Both the position numbers and the translations under genes were made by a program. This document shows, one piece after another, positions 45,840 through 55,100 of a stretch of DNA of 64,000 nt. The DNA comes from Sphaerothrix gracilis (lineage in GTDB: Bacteria; Cyanobacteriota; Cyanobacteriia; Phormidesmidales; Phormidesmidaceae). A model generated the notes under the pieces. That model was not told where the DNA came from. It was given only the letters and a program-made list of their open reading frames with translations, and did no database searches. Each line of letters starts with the position of its first letter. Within the stretch, counting starts at the first letter, position 1. Location: NCBI RefSeq assembly GCF_030405905.1, contig NZ_JASATW010000006.1, forward strand, positions 62,001-126,000, in the 5' to 3' direction.

Positions 45840-47284
45840 TGAGCCTCTAACGCCTCTGGCAGCCATACGGTAAAGGCTGTGCCTGGGCCTAAAGCAGAAA
45901 CCGGGGCCTGCTGATTCAGCCAGTCCAATGTTTCTTCTGCCAGCCAAAGGCTTTGCTCCACCGGGCTAACCACCTCAATTTTGCCCTGCATCTGTGTGAT
46001 CAAATCGGAGGCGATCGCCAGCCCCAGCCCGGTACCCGCGATCGGCCCGGCAGCTTGAACACCGCGATAGTGCCGCTCAAAGATGTGTAACTGATCTACC
46101 TCTGGAATGCCGGGGCCACTGTCGGCAATCATAACGCCCTGATAGCGAACCTGGGGCTGTACTTGAAAAAGCCCGGTTTGGACATAAATCCAGCTACCAG
46201 CAGGCACATATTTCAGCGCATTGTCAATCAGGTTGCTCAGCACTTCTTGCAGCGCTAGGGCGTCTCCCAGTACGGGATAGAGTTCAGCTTCAATGGCAGT
46301 CCGCAGCAAGACTTGTTTTTCTTGGGACTGAGCCGCCGCCGAAATTAGCAGAGGAGACAAAACTTCTTTAAAGCGGCAGCGCTTTATGGTTAAGTCAGCG
46401 CCTAAGCCGGCACTGGGCAGCAGCGGCAAGGATTGCTGTGTGGGGATGCTAGCGGCGGGAAGCTGATTTTTAGGTGAGCTGACTTCTGGAACTGGCCTGG
46501 GTTCAGGCGGGAGGGCCATTCCATCTGTTTGCCACTGGCGATCGCCGTGGTTCACTGCCGCATCAAACTGCTGCAAAAGCTCCTGGAGGCGATCGCTCTC
46601 GCGAATAATGCCAGAGGCAATGGTGTAGTTGTTGTCCTCAGGCTGAAAGCGTTTGACTAAAAGCTTGCTAAAGGTTTTGAGGGCCGTCAGCGGATTGCGA
46701 AACTGATGCAGTAAGTTGTGGAAGATATCAGACTGCTGGTGCTGACTCAGTCGTTTTTGCTGTAGCGTTTGTCGAATCCATTGGCCTTGCTGATCTAAAA
46801 AACGGGCAATTGCTAAAGTGCGAGTCACCTGCTCAAGCTGCGATCGCTCTTGTTCAGTCCAAGGGCGATCGTCACGGGCTGTCACCAAAAGTCCCATCAC
46901 AACTTCTTCATGAATTAGCGGCAAGACTAAGCGATCTTCAGCAGACCGTGATACTGAAGGAGTAGGCAGAGCCGCTAAAGACAGTGACAACTGTTCTGAC
47001 AGCTCGCTGTTATGGGGAGCAGCCATCGTCATGTCCCGTAAGCGATCGCTCTGGTTTTCTACAGTCAGGTCATCAGCCCCATGCGGTAACTTATCTTGAT
47101 CAAGCTGGGGCCAAACAGTTGTCGATTCTGGATAGGCCACAACCGGAATCAGCTCCGCTTCCGGCTGACTGGCATAGCGTTCGGTTAGGTAAACAACCAC
47201 AGAGGCTGCTCCCAGTGTCTGAGTCAGTAAAACAATTTGAGACTGGCAAAGCTCAATAAATTCCGAGCTGATGGGCATCAACAT
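45836..47284 (-). CDS. Sensor histidine kinase with GAF-like N terminus
   Basis: A 482 aa soluble kinase. The first ~170 residues look like a GAF-type sensor. A dimerisation helix carries the H-box LLHQFRNPLTALKTFSKLL, followed by a Pro/Ser-rich linker and an HATPase domain with LSNLIDNALKYVP, IADSGPGIP and GTGLGLAIASDL. No membrane segment is present and no response regulator is adjacent, so it is an orphan kinase here. Confidence 0.88.
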   Translation of the reverse strand: MLMPISSEFIELCQSQIVLLTQTLGAASVVVYLTERYASQPEAELIPVVAYPESTTVWPQLDQDKLPHGADDLTVENQSDRLRDMTMAAPHNSELSEQLSLSLAALPTPSVSRSAEDRLVLPLIHEEVVMGLLVTARDDRPWTEQERSQLEQVTRTLAIARFLDQQGQWIRQTLQQKRLSQHQQSDIFHNLLHQFRNPLTALKTFSKLLVKRFQPEDNNYTIASGIIRESDRLQELLQQFDAAVNHGDRQWQTDGMALPPEPRPVPEVSSPKNQLPAASIPTQQSLPLLPSAGLGADLTIKRCRFKEVLSPLLISAAAQSQEKQVLLRTAIEAELYPVLGDALALQEVLSNLIDNALKYVPAGSWIYVQTGLFQVQPQVRYQGVMIADSGPGIPEVDQLHIFERHYRGVQAAGPIAGTGLGLAIASDLITQMQGKIEVVSPVEQSLWLAEETLDWLNQQAPVSALGPGTAFTVWLPEALEAH

Positions 47285-47532
47285 TCAAGAGGGCTTTCTT
47301 TGGCAAGAATTAGTAAAAAGTTAAATTTTTGTCAACATTTTAACAATTTTAGGTTCTCTTTGGATTCGCCCTGAAGTCCCTGAATGCAAGGCACGAAAGC
47401 ACTTGAGAAGCAGACGCCGCCAATTTTAAGAGAAGTTGAAATTATAGGGTGAAGCCGATATACTTTGCAGGGTTGATTAGTTTTTGTAACTAACACTACA
47501 CCTTATTGGCGATCAGAGAGGAGGTAGGCGAT

Positions 47533-47847
47533 TTGGCAAGGAGACGCAAGCGCAAAAGCCGTCGTCGTTTAGAAGGACGTCGGATTTTAGAGAACGTACC
47601 TCAGTATAGTATCGAGAGTGGGAGCGAAAAGCCAGTTACGGCAGCTCGTAACTTTATTCACTCCGAAGGGATTATGCCTCCAGCTTTACTGTTAGTAAAG
47701 CGGAATGAGCATACAACCGATCGATACTTCTGGGCAGAGAAGGGGTTGTTTGGAGCCCAGTACGTCGAAGAAAATCACTTTTTATTCCCCAGCCTCCGGG
47801 TTGAGGAGGATGAAAGCGAAACGATTAGTCTAGCCATTGGGCGTTAG
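47533..47847 (+). CDS. DUF3155 protein
   Basis: A 104 aa cyanobacterial protein of the DUF3155 family. A very basic N terminus (RRRKRKSRRRLEGRRI) is followed by PALLLVKRNEHTTDRYFWAEKG and YVEENHFLFPSLR. The TTG start at 47533 is chosen because a perfect AGGAGGT lies 7 nt upstream and family members start with the Arg-rich run; a TTG at 47506 would add nine residues. Function unknown. Confidence 0.85.
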   Translation: MARRRKRKSRRRLEGRRILENVPQYSIESGSEKPVTAARNFIHSEGIMPPALLLVKRNEHTTDRYFWAEKGLFGAQYVEENHFLFPSLRVEEDESETISLAIGR

Positions 47848-47986
47848 GCCTTTAGCCATTTTCAAATGGTCTTAACTATTTGCTAGGGTGTCAGCAGCAA
47901 ACTTGCTTGCTATCTACTGATCTGTTGCGCCAGAGCAGTGCTTAAGGTTGGATTCCCTTCAGCAAACTTTAAGCCGTTTTGGAATT

Positions 47987-48100
47987 ATGCCAACCATTCG
48001 CTTTTTAGTAAGACGGTTGTTTGAATCTAATGGCTTATCTAATCAGTTTCGGAGATTGAGTCCCGTTGGCCCTAGAAATCTGAAGGTTTCTATAGGCTGA
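47987..48100 (+). CDS. Possible small basic protein (37 aa)
   Basis: An ATG frame of 37 codons, basic (MPTIRFLVRRLFESNGLSNQ at the start), in the 286 bp between DUF3155 and the CCB1 gene. A weak GGAA lies about 5 nt upstream of the ATG. No family is recognised; the chance of it being spurious is high. Confidence 0.25.
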   Translation: MPTIRFLVRRLFESNGLSNQFRRLSPVGPRNLKVSIG

Positions 48101-48133
48101 TGTGTCATTAAGAACAATTTACAGGAAGCAGCG

Positions 48134-48676
48134 CTAACTCGGCTCTGCTTCCTTTTCTTTCAGCGGCACATTTTGCCTAAGCTGAATCAGCTCGTCGCGG
48201 TGAGCCCGAATCGTCAACTGGCTGAGAAAATCTTCTCGGTCAGTAACAGGCCGGATTTTGAAGTCAACTTGCTCAACCCGGGCAGCCCGCCGCCAGTAAA
48301 AAACACCTGCTAAGGGAGCCAGCAGCAACAGTCCCAGGGAGAAGGATGCCTGCTGAGGCCACAAAAAAGAGAAAATCAGGTCAAAGCAGAGGATACCAAC
48401 TGCGGCCAGCCCGGAAAGAAACACAGCCAGGAAACGACTGGGCCGGACAAAGCCCGATAGGGTAATTTGCTCTTGTTCGGGGTCAATTTGGCTGACCTGA
48501 TAGGCGCGGTTAGCAAAATGCTGCCGTAGCTGCTCTAATAAATCGGCGGCTGAGGCTGGCGACAGCAAAGTGGCAGTTTCGGTTCTATCTTTGGCTGAGG
48601 CTCGAATAAAAAAGAAAAGCCCCACCGCTAACAGTAACGTTAAGAAGAAAGTAGACGATAAGATAGCGTTTGTCAT
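48134..48676 (-). CDS. Cofactor assembly of complex C subunit B (CCB1-like)
   Basis: A 180 aa membrane protein. One N-terminal helix (SSTFFLTLLLAVGLFFFIRA) is followed by a soluble stretch, two more hydrophobic segments and a C-terminal domain ending in a charged helix. The sequence matches my memory of the CCB1-type proteins (DUF3529) needed to attach heme c(i) covalently to cytochrome b6. Other CCB genes are not nearby. A structured leader lies just upstream. Confidence 0.7.
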   Translation of the reverse strand: MTNAILSSTFFLTLLLAVGLFFFIRASAKDRTETATLLSPASAADLLEQLRQHFANRAYQVSQIDPEQEQITLSGFVRPSRFLAVFLSGLAAVGILCFDLIFSFLWPQQASFSLGLLLLAPLAGVFYWRRAARVEQVDFKIRPVTDREDFLSQLTIRAHRDELIQLRQNVPLKEKEAEPS

Positions 48677-48976
48677 ACAGAACTAAGAAGTGCTTGACCT
48701 GGTTGCAGAAAAACCCTGCCGTAGGCGGCATCTCCCTGGTCAAGGGGAGGCCAAAGAAACCTGAATACGCAGTTACCCAGCCGAGAATTAGAATTTACTC
48801 CGTTTTAAGAGCCTTTAAGAAGCTTTTAGCGATGACTCTCTAACTTCAGCAATCACTGCAGTAACTCACACTCCAGCTTATATCAATGCGCTGCAGTGCC
48901 GCCTGCGAGTTATTGTCGCTTGCTGTTGTTGGCCTATGAGGCCATTTGAGCCTGAACGTAGCCGCCTACCATACGC
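48677..48976. other. Spacer between CCB1 and DUF2237 genes
   Basis: A 300 bp spacer. It contains the leader hairpin at 48693-48744 and a short GGCC/GGCC hairpin near 48931-48943, TGGCC-tatga-GGCCA. No open frame longer than about 40 codons has visible coding character. The left part is the presumed 5' region of the CCB1 gene; the rest holds nothing I recognise. Confidence 0.5.
48693..48744 (-). promoter_or_regulatory. Nested hairpin in the leader of the CCB1-like gene
   Basis: An outer stem CTTGACC/GGTCAAG encloses an inner hairpin TGCCG-tagg-CGGCA. The structure ends about 17 nt before the ATG on the minus strand, where it could mask or expose the start region. No known riboswitch family is recognised. 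Confidence 0.4.
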
Positions 48977-49339
48977 TCAAACTGAATGCTGCTTCATCTC
49001 ATCCATTGAGGCGTATTCCAGCGCTGCGGCATGGGTTGCTGCCAACACCACAGGCGGGGCTACACCTGCATCATAAGCCTCTTTCCAGCGGCTAGCACAC
49101 AAACACCAGCGATCGCCCGGTTTTAAGCCCGGAAACTGATACATCGGCATTGGCGTGCTGAGGTCATTGCCCTGAGCTTTGGTAAAGGTCAAAAATTCTT
49201 CAGTCATTTGGGCACAGACAACATGTACTCCCGTATCTCCAGCGCCGGTATTACACACGCCGTCGCGGTAGTAGCCTGTCATAGGCGAGGTACAGCAAGT
49301 CTCTAATTTGCCGCCCAACACGTTACTTGCGTCTGCCAT
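48977..49339 (-). CDS. DUF2237 protein
   Basis: A 120 aa protein of the DUF2237 family, with conserved NVLGG, CCTSPMTGYYRDG, GDTGVHVVCAQMT, GNDLSTP and FPGLKPGDRWCLCASRW. The start at the Met of MADASNV is chosen because it fits the family; a TTG eight codons upstream is also open. Several conserved Cys and His suggest metal or redox chemistry, but no activity is established. Confidence 0.88.
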   Translation of the reverse strand: MADASNVLGGKLETCCTSPMTGYYRDGVCNTGAGDTGVHVVCAQMTEEFLTFTKAQGNDLSTPMPMYQFPGLKPGDRWCLCASRWKEAYDAGVAPPVVLAATHAAALEYASMDEMKQHSV

Positions 49340-49403
49340 GATTTTGATGATTCCTGTGCACAATATCTGCTTCGAGCCTACTCTTTTTTCTCAATGCTGC
49401 TGC

Positions 49404-49511
49404 CTATCTAAGGGATAGGATGTAGCAAAAGATGAAGGCGGGGGTGAGCAAGGTGGCAACCCACTTTTCCGCCAGCTTGCCACCGAGGCTATCTAACAGC
49501 TTGGCGGACAT
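49404..49511 (-). pseudogene. 35-residue N-terminal remnant of the membrane protein at 50122-51217
   Basis: An ATG directly after the Uma2 stop opens a 35-codon frame. Its first part (KLLDSLGGKLAEKWVATLLT) aligns with the N terminus of the 50303-51217 product (KFSEGFSSKLAEQWVTNLLT), and both continue PAF-(I/V)-F. It then hits a stop. This is a truncated paralogue left after duplication. Confidence 0.75.
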
Positions 49512-50075
49512 TTAAGCCTCAAGCCAGCTAAACAGTTCGCCGACGGTGAGCGTGAAGGATTCGGCAAAGGTGGGAACAGGAAGGCGATCGCTGGCGTTCT
49601 CGAAAACGGCGCTGGGGCGATCGCTGAAGTAGACAAATACCAGTTCTTCGTCTGGATCGATTAGCCAGCCCATCTGAGTGCCATGCTCTAGACAGTGCAA
49701 GATGTTGCGGACGACTTTGGTGTGGCTTTGGTCAGGGGAGAGGATTTCGATAGTCCAGTCGGGAGCCAGAGGGAAGGCGTTGGCGACTTTGCCGCTGGGG
49801 TCGCGGGGAATGCGCGGCCAGGTGAAGACGGCGATATCGGGGACGGTTGATCTGCCGCCAAAGGTGCAGCGCAGTTCGGGGTAGGCGCGGGCGATGCGTT
49901 GGGGTTTGAGGACGGTGTTGATGGCGGGGACTAGATCGCCTTGGAGGGTACTGTGTTTGCCTTGGGGCATGGGTTTTTGAATGACCTGACCGTCGATGAA
50001 TTCACTAGCGGGTTTGGTTTCCGGTAGCTGCAGAAATTCAGCAAGGGTGAGGGGTTTGGCAGGGGTTTGAACCAT
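49512..50075 (-). CDS. Uma2-family (DUF820) endonuclease-like protein
   Basis: A 187 aa protein of the Uma2 family, expanded in cyanobacteria, with a restriction-endonuclease-like core. Candidate PD-(D/E)xK residues lie in VPDIAVFTW and DWTIEILSPDQS, after the family start LTLAEFLQLPETKPASEFI. The internal Met (MVQTP) is preferred over the longer frame beginning at 50102. The cellular role is unknown; family genes often travel with mobile elements. Confidence 0.88.
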   Translation of the reverse strand: MVQTPAKPLTLAEFLQLPETKPASEFIDGQVIQKPMPQGKHSTLQGDLVPAINTVLKPQRIARAYPELRCTFGGRSTVPDIAVFTWPRIPRDPSGKVANAFPLAPDWTIEILSPDQSHTKVVRNILHCLEHGTQMGWLIDPDEELVFVYFSDRPSAVFENASDRLPVPTFAESFTLTVGELFSWLEA

Positions 50076-50121
50076 AGCCGTGAGAAGGGAGGTGAATGGC
50101 ATTATTGTATCGCTGGGCTAA

Positions 50122-51217
50122 CTAAAGAAATTCGGCTATTTGCCGGGGCATCTTGCTGCTAGACAGAAGTGCATTAGCCTGCTCAAAGTAGGCAGCTTTG
50201 TCGCGGTTGGGCAAGTCGGGGGGTGAACCGTAAGCGAATTGAGGAGATTCGCAGCCGGTTTGAGGCTTAGCGGCGGCAATGCCCACACTTGCGGAGCTTT
50301 TGTTAAAACCCTCGCCACAGATATCGAGTCAGCTCTTGGCCAACGCGGCGTTCGACTTTTGGATCGGCAGGCAGCTGCCAGCGCAGAGACTGGTAGAGCA
50401 GATGGCGGTATAAATCAAAGCTGGCTTCGACCAGTTCGCCATAGATTTGAGCGGCGGCGATCGCCCACTGATAGGCCAGCCAGGCGGAGAGCAAGCCCAG
50501 CAGCGGCCACAGAGCCAAGAGATTTATCAGGAATGGTTTAGTGGGATTCCAGGCCACAAATACCCAACCGCAAAATAATAGGCTCCAAAGCCAAACGCGG
50601 GCGGCGGTGTTGAGGTCGGCGCGGGCGGCCTGCAGGTCTTGTTTGGCGGCGTCAGGGAGGAGCAGCCACAGGCGCGGCCAGCAGATGACGGCATCGAGGC
50701 CGTATTTTCTTTGGGGCTGGCGCTCGGCAGCGCGGAGAATATTGCCTAAACGAGTAGGCAGCAGATCATCAGCGCTAGGTGTCTGTCGCCACTGGCGATT
50801 GAGCTGAAAGTGCTGAGTTTTTTCGAATGAGTGCAGTTGAGCAATGCCGCGATCGTTAAGCGATCGCAGCTTTTCTCTGATCCGGTTGCGGCGATACTGC
50901 TGTTTTTGCAAGAACGGTTTATGCAGCCAGCTCAGCCAGGAAGGCCAATAGCCCTCTAACAATCTGAGAATGGCTAGATCAAAACGCTGTACGACAAAAG
51001 CAGAAATGGCGATCGCCCCAAAGCCAACAATGAGAACGGCAATTTGCAGCGACTGATCGGGCAGCTTTAGAAACCAGCCAACGAGTTTTTGCCAGCCAAA
51101 ACGCTGTAGTGCGGCGGCGAATCCCCCAAACCAGAAGACGAAGGCTGGCGTCAGCAGATTGGTAACCCACTGTTCAGCAAGTTTGCTGCTAAAACCTTCT
51201 GAAAACTTGGTTAACAT
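50122..51217 (-). CDS. Hypothetical membrane protein, probable frameshift near the C terminus
   Basis: The unbroken frame 50303-51217 gives 304 aa with two hydrophobic segments near the N terminus (about 20-40 and 55-75) and two near 215-255, ending RYLWRGF. Removing one T from the TTTT run at 50305-50308 (minus strand) joins it to a further 60-codon frame ending at 50122, with good coding character (PDLPNRDKAAYFEQANALL). The full protein would then be 364 aa. I do not recognise a family. It closes the CHAT operon, 22 nt after the 129-residue protein. Confidence 0.7.
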
Positions 51218-51239
51218 TTAGCTGACCTAGAAAAAGTGC

Positions 51240-51629
51240 CTAAATTGGCTGGAGGAGGCCGTGGGTCTTATCGACCTCGCAGAGAGGAACTGGCTCGTCT
51301 GGCTCTAGTTGTGACCAAACAAAACCACAGACAGAACACTTAAATCGAGGGAATTCTTGGGGAGTTCCGGTGCCGGGAAGCTGATGAAACCGAGTGGGAT
51401 TATCTGATATGCCCTTGGGATTCAGCAGGGCAAAGGCTGCTTCTCTCGTCGCGTCATGTTCGGCAAGAACGACTAAAATTTGATTTTCAACGTTATCACC
51501 GGCTTTACCCTGTTTGAGCAAGGGAGCCAGTTGGCGATCGATTTCGGCAGCGGCATCTGGTTCAAGCAGATCTGATAGTCGTGGTCGAATGGCCTGAGCC
51601 ACTTGGAGGACTTGTTCTAGGCTATACAT
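51240..51629 (-). CDS. Small protein with Cys-rich C terminus in the CHAT operon
   Basis: A 129 aa protein. The first ~80 residues are helical (SLEQVLQVAQAIRPRLSDLL). The tail contains FKCSVCGFVW, then a Cys (PLCEVDKTHG) and a His, which could bind zinc as CxxC...C...H. The layout, a helical adaptor followed by a small metal ribbon, recalls accessory proteins seen beside CHAT and MoxR-type conflict genes, but the match is only by shape. It sits 20 nt after the 86-residue gene. Confidence 0.7.
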   Translation of the reverse strand: MYSLEQVLQVAQAIRPRLSDLLEPDAAAEIDRQLAPLLKQGKAGDNVENQILVVLAEHDATREAAFALLNPKGISDNPTRFHQLPGTGTPQEFPRFKCSVCGFVWSQLEPDEPVPLCEVDKTHGLLQPI

Positions 51630-51649
51630 AAGCAGCTCCGAGTTGAGCG

Positions 51650-51910
51650 TTATTCAGCTTCGTCAGTATCCGGTAGAGCTTCTAAGGCGTCGGCAATCAG
51701 GGTCTGAAAATCATCATCACAGTGGCTATGTAGATGAATGGCAGAAGCTAACAGATTTGCCAGAATCTCGGCCTGTTGGGTTGGGGTGAGATTTGGTAGC
51801 TGTAGCTGATTGATCAAGGCCAAGACGCTTTGACATTCGCTACCCAGTTCACGAATCAGGGTGTTGAGCGTCTGATTAGCAATGGCAATGGGGCGATCGC
51901 GGGTTTGCAT
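51650..51910 (-). CDS. Small helical protein in the CHAT operon
   Basis: An 86 aa, mostly helical, acidic protein (LNTLIRELGSECQSVLALIN, then ending LPDTDEAE). No family is recognised. It starts 2 nt after the stop of the 61-residue gene and ends 20 nt before the next gene, so it belongs to the operon. It could be a helical partner of the TPR array or of the 129-residue protein. Confidence 0.7.
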   Translation of the reverse strand: MQTRDRPIAIANQTLNTLIRELGSECQSVLALINQLQLPNLTPTQQAEILANLLASAIHLHSHCDDDFQTLIADALEALPDTDEAE

Positions 51911-51912
51911 AG

Positions 51913-52098
51913 TTATTTTCCTAGTCGTTTTTTTGCCTGCTGAATGCCTTTTTCAAAGGCTCGGATTTCTTTTTCCCAGTGATTGATTAGGCCTTGATCT
52001 GGCGAGTCTTTTTCCAACTCTAGCCGAATTTTTTCCTGATGCTCGGCAATGCGCTGGTTCAGGCTTCTAATCGCTTTCTTGTGATTTTTCTTGCCCAT
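51913..52098 (-). CDS. Charged 61-residue coiled-coil protein in the CHAT operon
   Basis: A 61 aa, very charged protein (MGKKNHKKAIRSLNQRIAEH at the start, ending KGIQQAKKRLGK) with heptad-like spacing. It is 23 nt downstream of the CHAT gene. No family is recognised. A small coiled-coil partner directly after a TPR-CHAT gene is consistent with a regulatory or substrate role. Confidence 0.65.
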   Translation of the reverse strand: MGKKNHKKAIRSLNQRIAEHQEKIRLELEKDSPDQGLINHWEKEIRAFEKGIQQAKKRLGK

Positions 52099-52121
52099 AA
52101 ATCTCTAGAACTCTGTTCTCG

Positions 52122-55100
52122 TTATATGCCTGTGTAGCTGAAGGCAGCCCAGTGAAAAGGATGAGCAAAGTCCTGGGATGTGGGCCGTGCGAGAATTAGC
52201 TCTTGAAAGAGATAGTTAGCAACTTCGGTAGGCGGGTGTAGCTTTGCAGATTGGGAATGAACCGTTTTGAAGAAGGTAGCTTTTTCTAGATTAGTGGTGT
52301 CGCGCAGCCATTTCTGGGCTTGGCGCAGGGCGATCGCGGGTTCTAGCTTGTCTTCGCGCCAGTAGTCGTAGAAGCGTACGAGCAGCATCATGGTGCTGAG
52401 GTCGGCGACTGACCAGAGAGAGGCGACGACTCCGGCAACGCCAGCCTGGAGCAGGCCGGTGGGGAGGCTGATGGCTTCGTCGGCGAGTTCGAGGCCGGGG
52501 AGTCCGGTTTCACAGGCGGAGAGGATGGCGAGGCGAAGGCCGCCACTGGGTCCTTCGGTGAGTTTGAGATCGAGCAGGTCGCGCAGGGTGAGCAGGCCGT
52601 CGGCCATGAGCAGGCCGCTGTTGAGCGGGGTGTTGAAGTTGGCGGTGCCGTGGCAGGAGAGATGTAGGTGGCTGGCGTGGGGCAGAGCGGCGAGGACGGC
52701 GGCTACGGTGGCGTGTTCGTGTTGCAGAATTTTGGGCTGGGTGAAGCTGGCGGTGGCGGCGGTGATTTCGCGGCTGGAGTTGGGCAGGTCGTTGCGGGGA
52801 TTGTCGATCGCCAGTAAGGATTCACCGGAAATGCGATCGCGGATTTGCTGGGCGGCTTTTAGCGAGCGAGCGTTGGAGGCGTAGGTAAAGTGAATGTCGT
52901 CGAGGGCGTAGCGTTTGCCGGTGGGTGTGCTGGGGTCTTCTGTCCAGGCGGCGTGGAGGGGGAGGAGGCTGAGGTAGCCGGTGGGGATGAGGGTGGCTTG
53001 CTCAAAGCCGAGGGCTTGGAGTTTGGCGATGAGGGGAGCCATGAGGGGCTGCCAGAGCTGTTGGGTGGTTTGGGCGATCGCGTTGTACCAGCTTTGGCGA
53101 TCGGTTTGGGATTGGTCGTAGGCGTTAAACCAAGCTTGCAGAATTTCTCTGAGGGAGATTTCGGTGAGGTCGTCTAGCCAGAGCGCAGTGATTCGGCTCT
53201 CTTCTCTAGTCTCTCTCTCGAAATTGGGAGAGGGGGGATGGATGATTAGGGCGAGGCTGCCAGCAGGGGTGGGGACGAGATAGACAAGAGGACGATCGGG
53301 CTGGAGGGCGGCGAGAATATCGTTAAAACTGGGCTGATCGAGGAAGTCGGCGTAGCCTTCGACCTGACGGATTTGCTCGATCACGGTTTCTAGACTTTTG
53401 CGCAGATGGATGGCTTCAGTGCGGTGGGCTTCGGGGGTGAGGTTTTGGCGGATTTGGAGCTGTTCTTCGGGAGTGGTGCCGCTGGTGGCATGGCTACGCT
53501 GCTGGGCCTCTAGGTTGCGGAGCTGGGTGGTGACGTTGATGTATTGCTCGTAGAGAGTGGGAGCAGACTTTTTTAAGTTTTCTAGGTCGGCTCTGTCTCG
53601 CTCCAAGGTTTCGCTGAGGCCACGGGCGCGGCTTTGCTCTAGGACTTCAACAGCTTTATGCAGGTGGCCGCTGCGGGCGAGGGCGTAGGCGGCGCGACGG
53701 GGAAGATCGGCGGTTTCCGTCAGTTCAGCCGCTTTGCCATCAAGGAGGTTGGCACTTTGATACAAGATTTCAGACGCTTGAAGTGCCTTTTCATAAATCG
53801 GTACAGCTTCTTGCCAGCACTGCTGGTCGCTATAAAGATTGCCTAGGCTACGAGCAGTTCTACGACAATCATCAGGCAACAGCTCAGGTGTAAAGACTTC
53901 TAAGCTGCAGCAGTAGGCGTCAATGGCTTGCTCAATGTTCTCGGCCCGGTCGCCGCAAATGCGATCAGAGTAGGCATTTGCCAGGTTATTTGTGGTTTGT
54001 GCCCACTCGACGGGCATGGCCTGCTGGGTCCTCACCGTCAAGGCCTGCTGGTAAGCGTCAATGGCTTGCTCAATGTTCTCGGCCCGGTCGCCGCAAATGC
54101 GAGCAGAGTAGGCAGCTGCCAGGTTATTTGTGGTAGTTGCCCAGTCGACGGGCATGGCCTGCTGGGTCCTCACCGTCAAGGCCTGCTGGTAGGCGGCAAT
54201 GGCTTGCTCAATGTTCTGCGCCCGGTCGCCGCGAATGCGATCACTGTAGGCAGCTGCCAGGTTATTTGTGGTAGTTGCCCAGTCGACGGGCATGGCCTGC
54301 TGGGTCCTCACCGTCAAGGCCTGCTGGTAGGCGTCAATGGCTTGCTCAATGTTCTGCGCCCGGTCGCCGCGAATGCGATCACTGTAGGCAGCTGCCAGGT
54401 TATTTGTGGTAGTTGCCCAGTCGACGGGCATGGCCTGCTGGGTCCTCACCGTCAAGGCCTGCTGGTAGGCGGCAATGGCTTGCTCAATGTTCTCGGCCCG
54501 GTCGCCGCGAATGCGACTATAGTAGGCATTTGCCAGGTTATTTGTGGTTTGTGCCCAGTCGACGGGCATGGCCTGCTGCGTCATCACCGTCAAGGCCTGC
54601 TGGTAGGCGGCAATGGCTAGCTCAATGTTCTGCGCCCGGTCGCCGCGGATGCGATTCTTGTAGGCAGCTGCCAGGTTCATTGTGGTGGTTGCCCAGTCAA
54701 CGGGCATGGCCTGCTGCGTCATCACCGTCAAGGCCTGCTGGTAGGCGGCAATGGCTAGCTCAATGTTCTGCGCCCGGTCGCCGCGAATGCGATCAGAGTA
54801 GGCAATTGCCAGGTTATTTGTGGTAGTTGCCCAGTCGACGGGCATCGCCTGCTGGGTCATCACCGACAAGGCTTGCTGGTAGGCGGCAATAGCTAGCTCT
54901 ACATTTAGCCAGCGAGTGCCTAAAGGAAACTGCCAAATCAAACTGCCAAATACGACCAATACTGCCGCAATCCATGTTCGCTGCTCTGCTTCTCCGGCCA
55001 GTAGCTGCGCTCCTACCTGGGGCAAAATTGCTAACAAAGTTGTGTTAAGCTGCGCCTGCTGCTGCGCCCATACCGGATAAATCTGCTGCGGATTTCCCTG

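Noticed and set aside
48001..48060. tRNA-like GGTTGTTTGAATC stretch
   Set aside because: It resembles a T-arm only weakly, and no cloverleaf with acceptor and anticodon stems can be drawn around it.
53928..54620. Plus-strand repetitive open frame of 230 codons
   Set aside because: It is the antisense shadow of the 138 bp TPR repeats, open only because the repeats share codon phase.
53900..54912. CRISPR-like regular repeats
   Set aside because: The units are contiguous 138 bp coding repeats without spacers; they encode TPR units.
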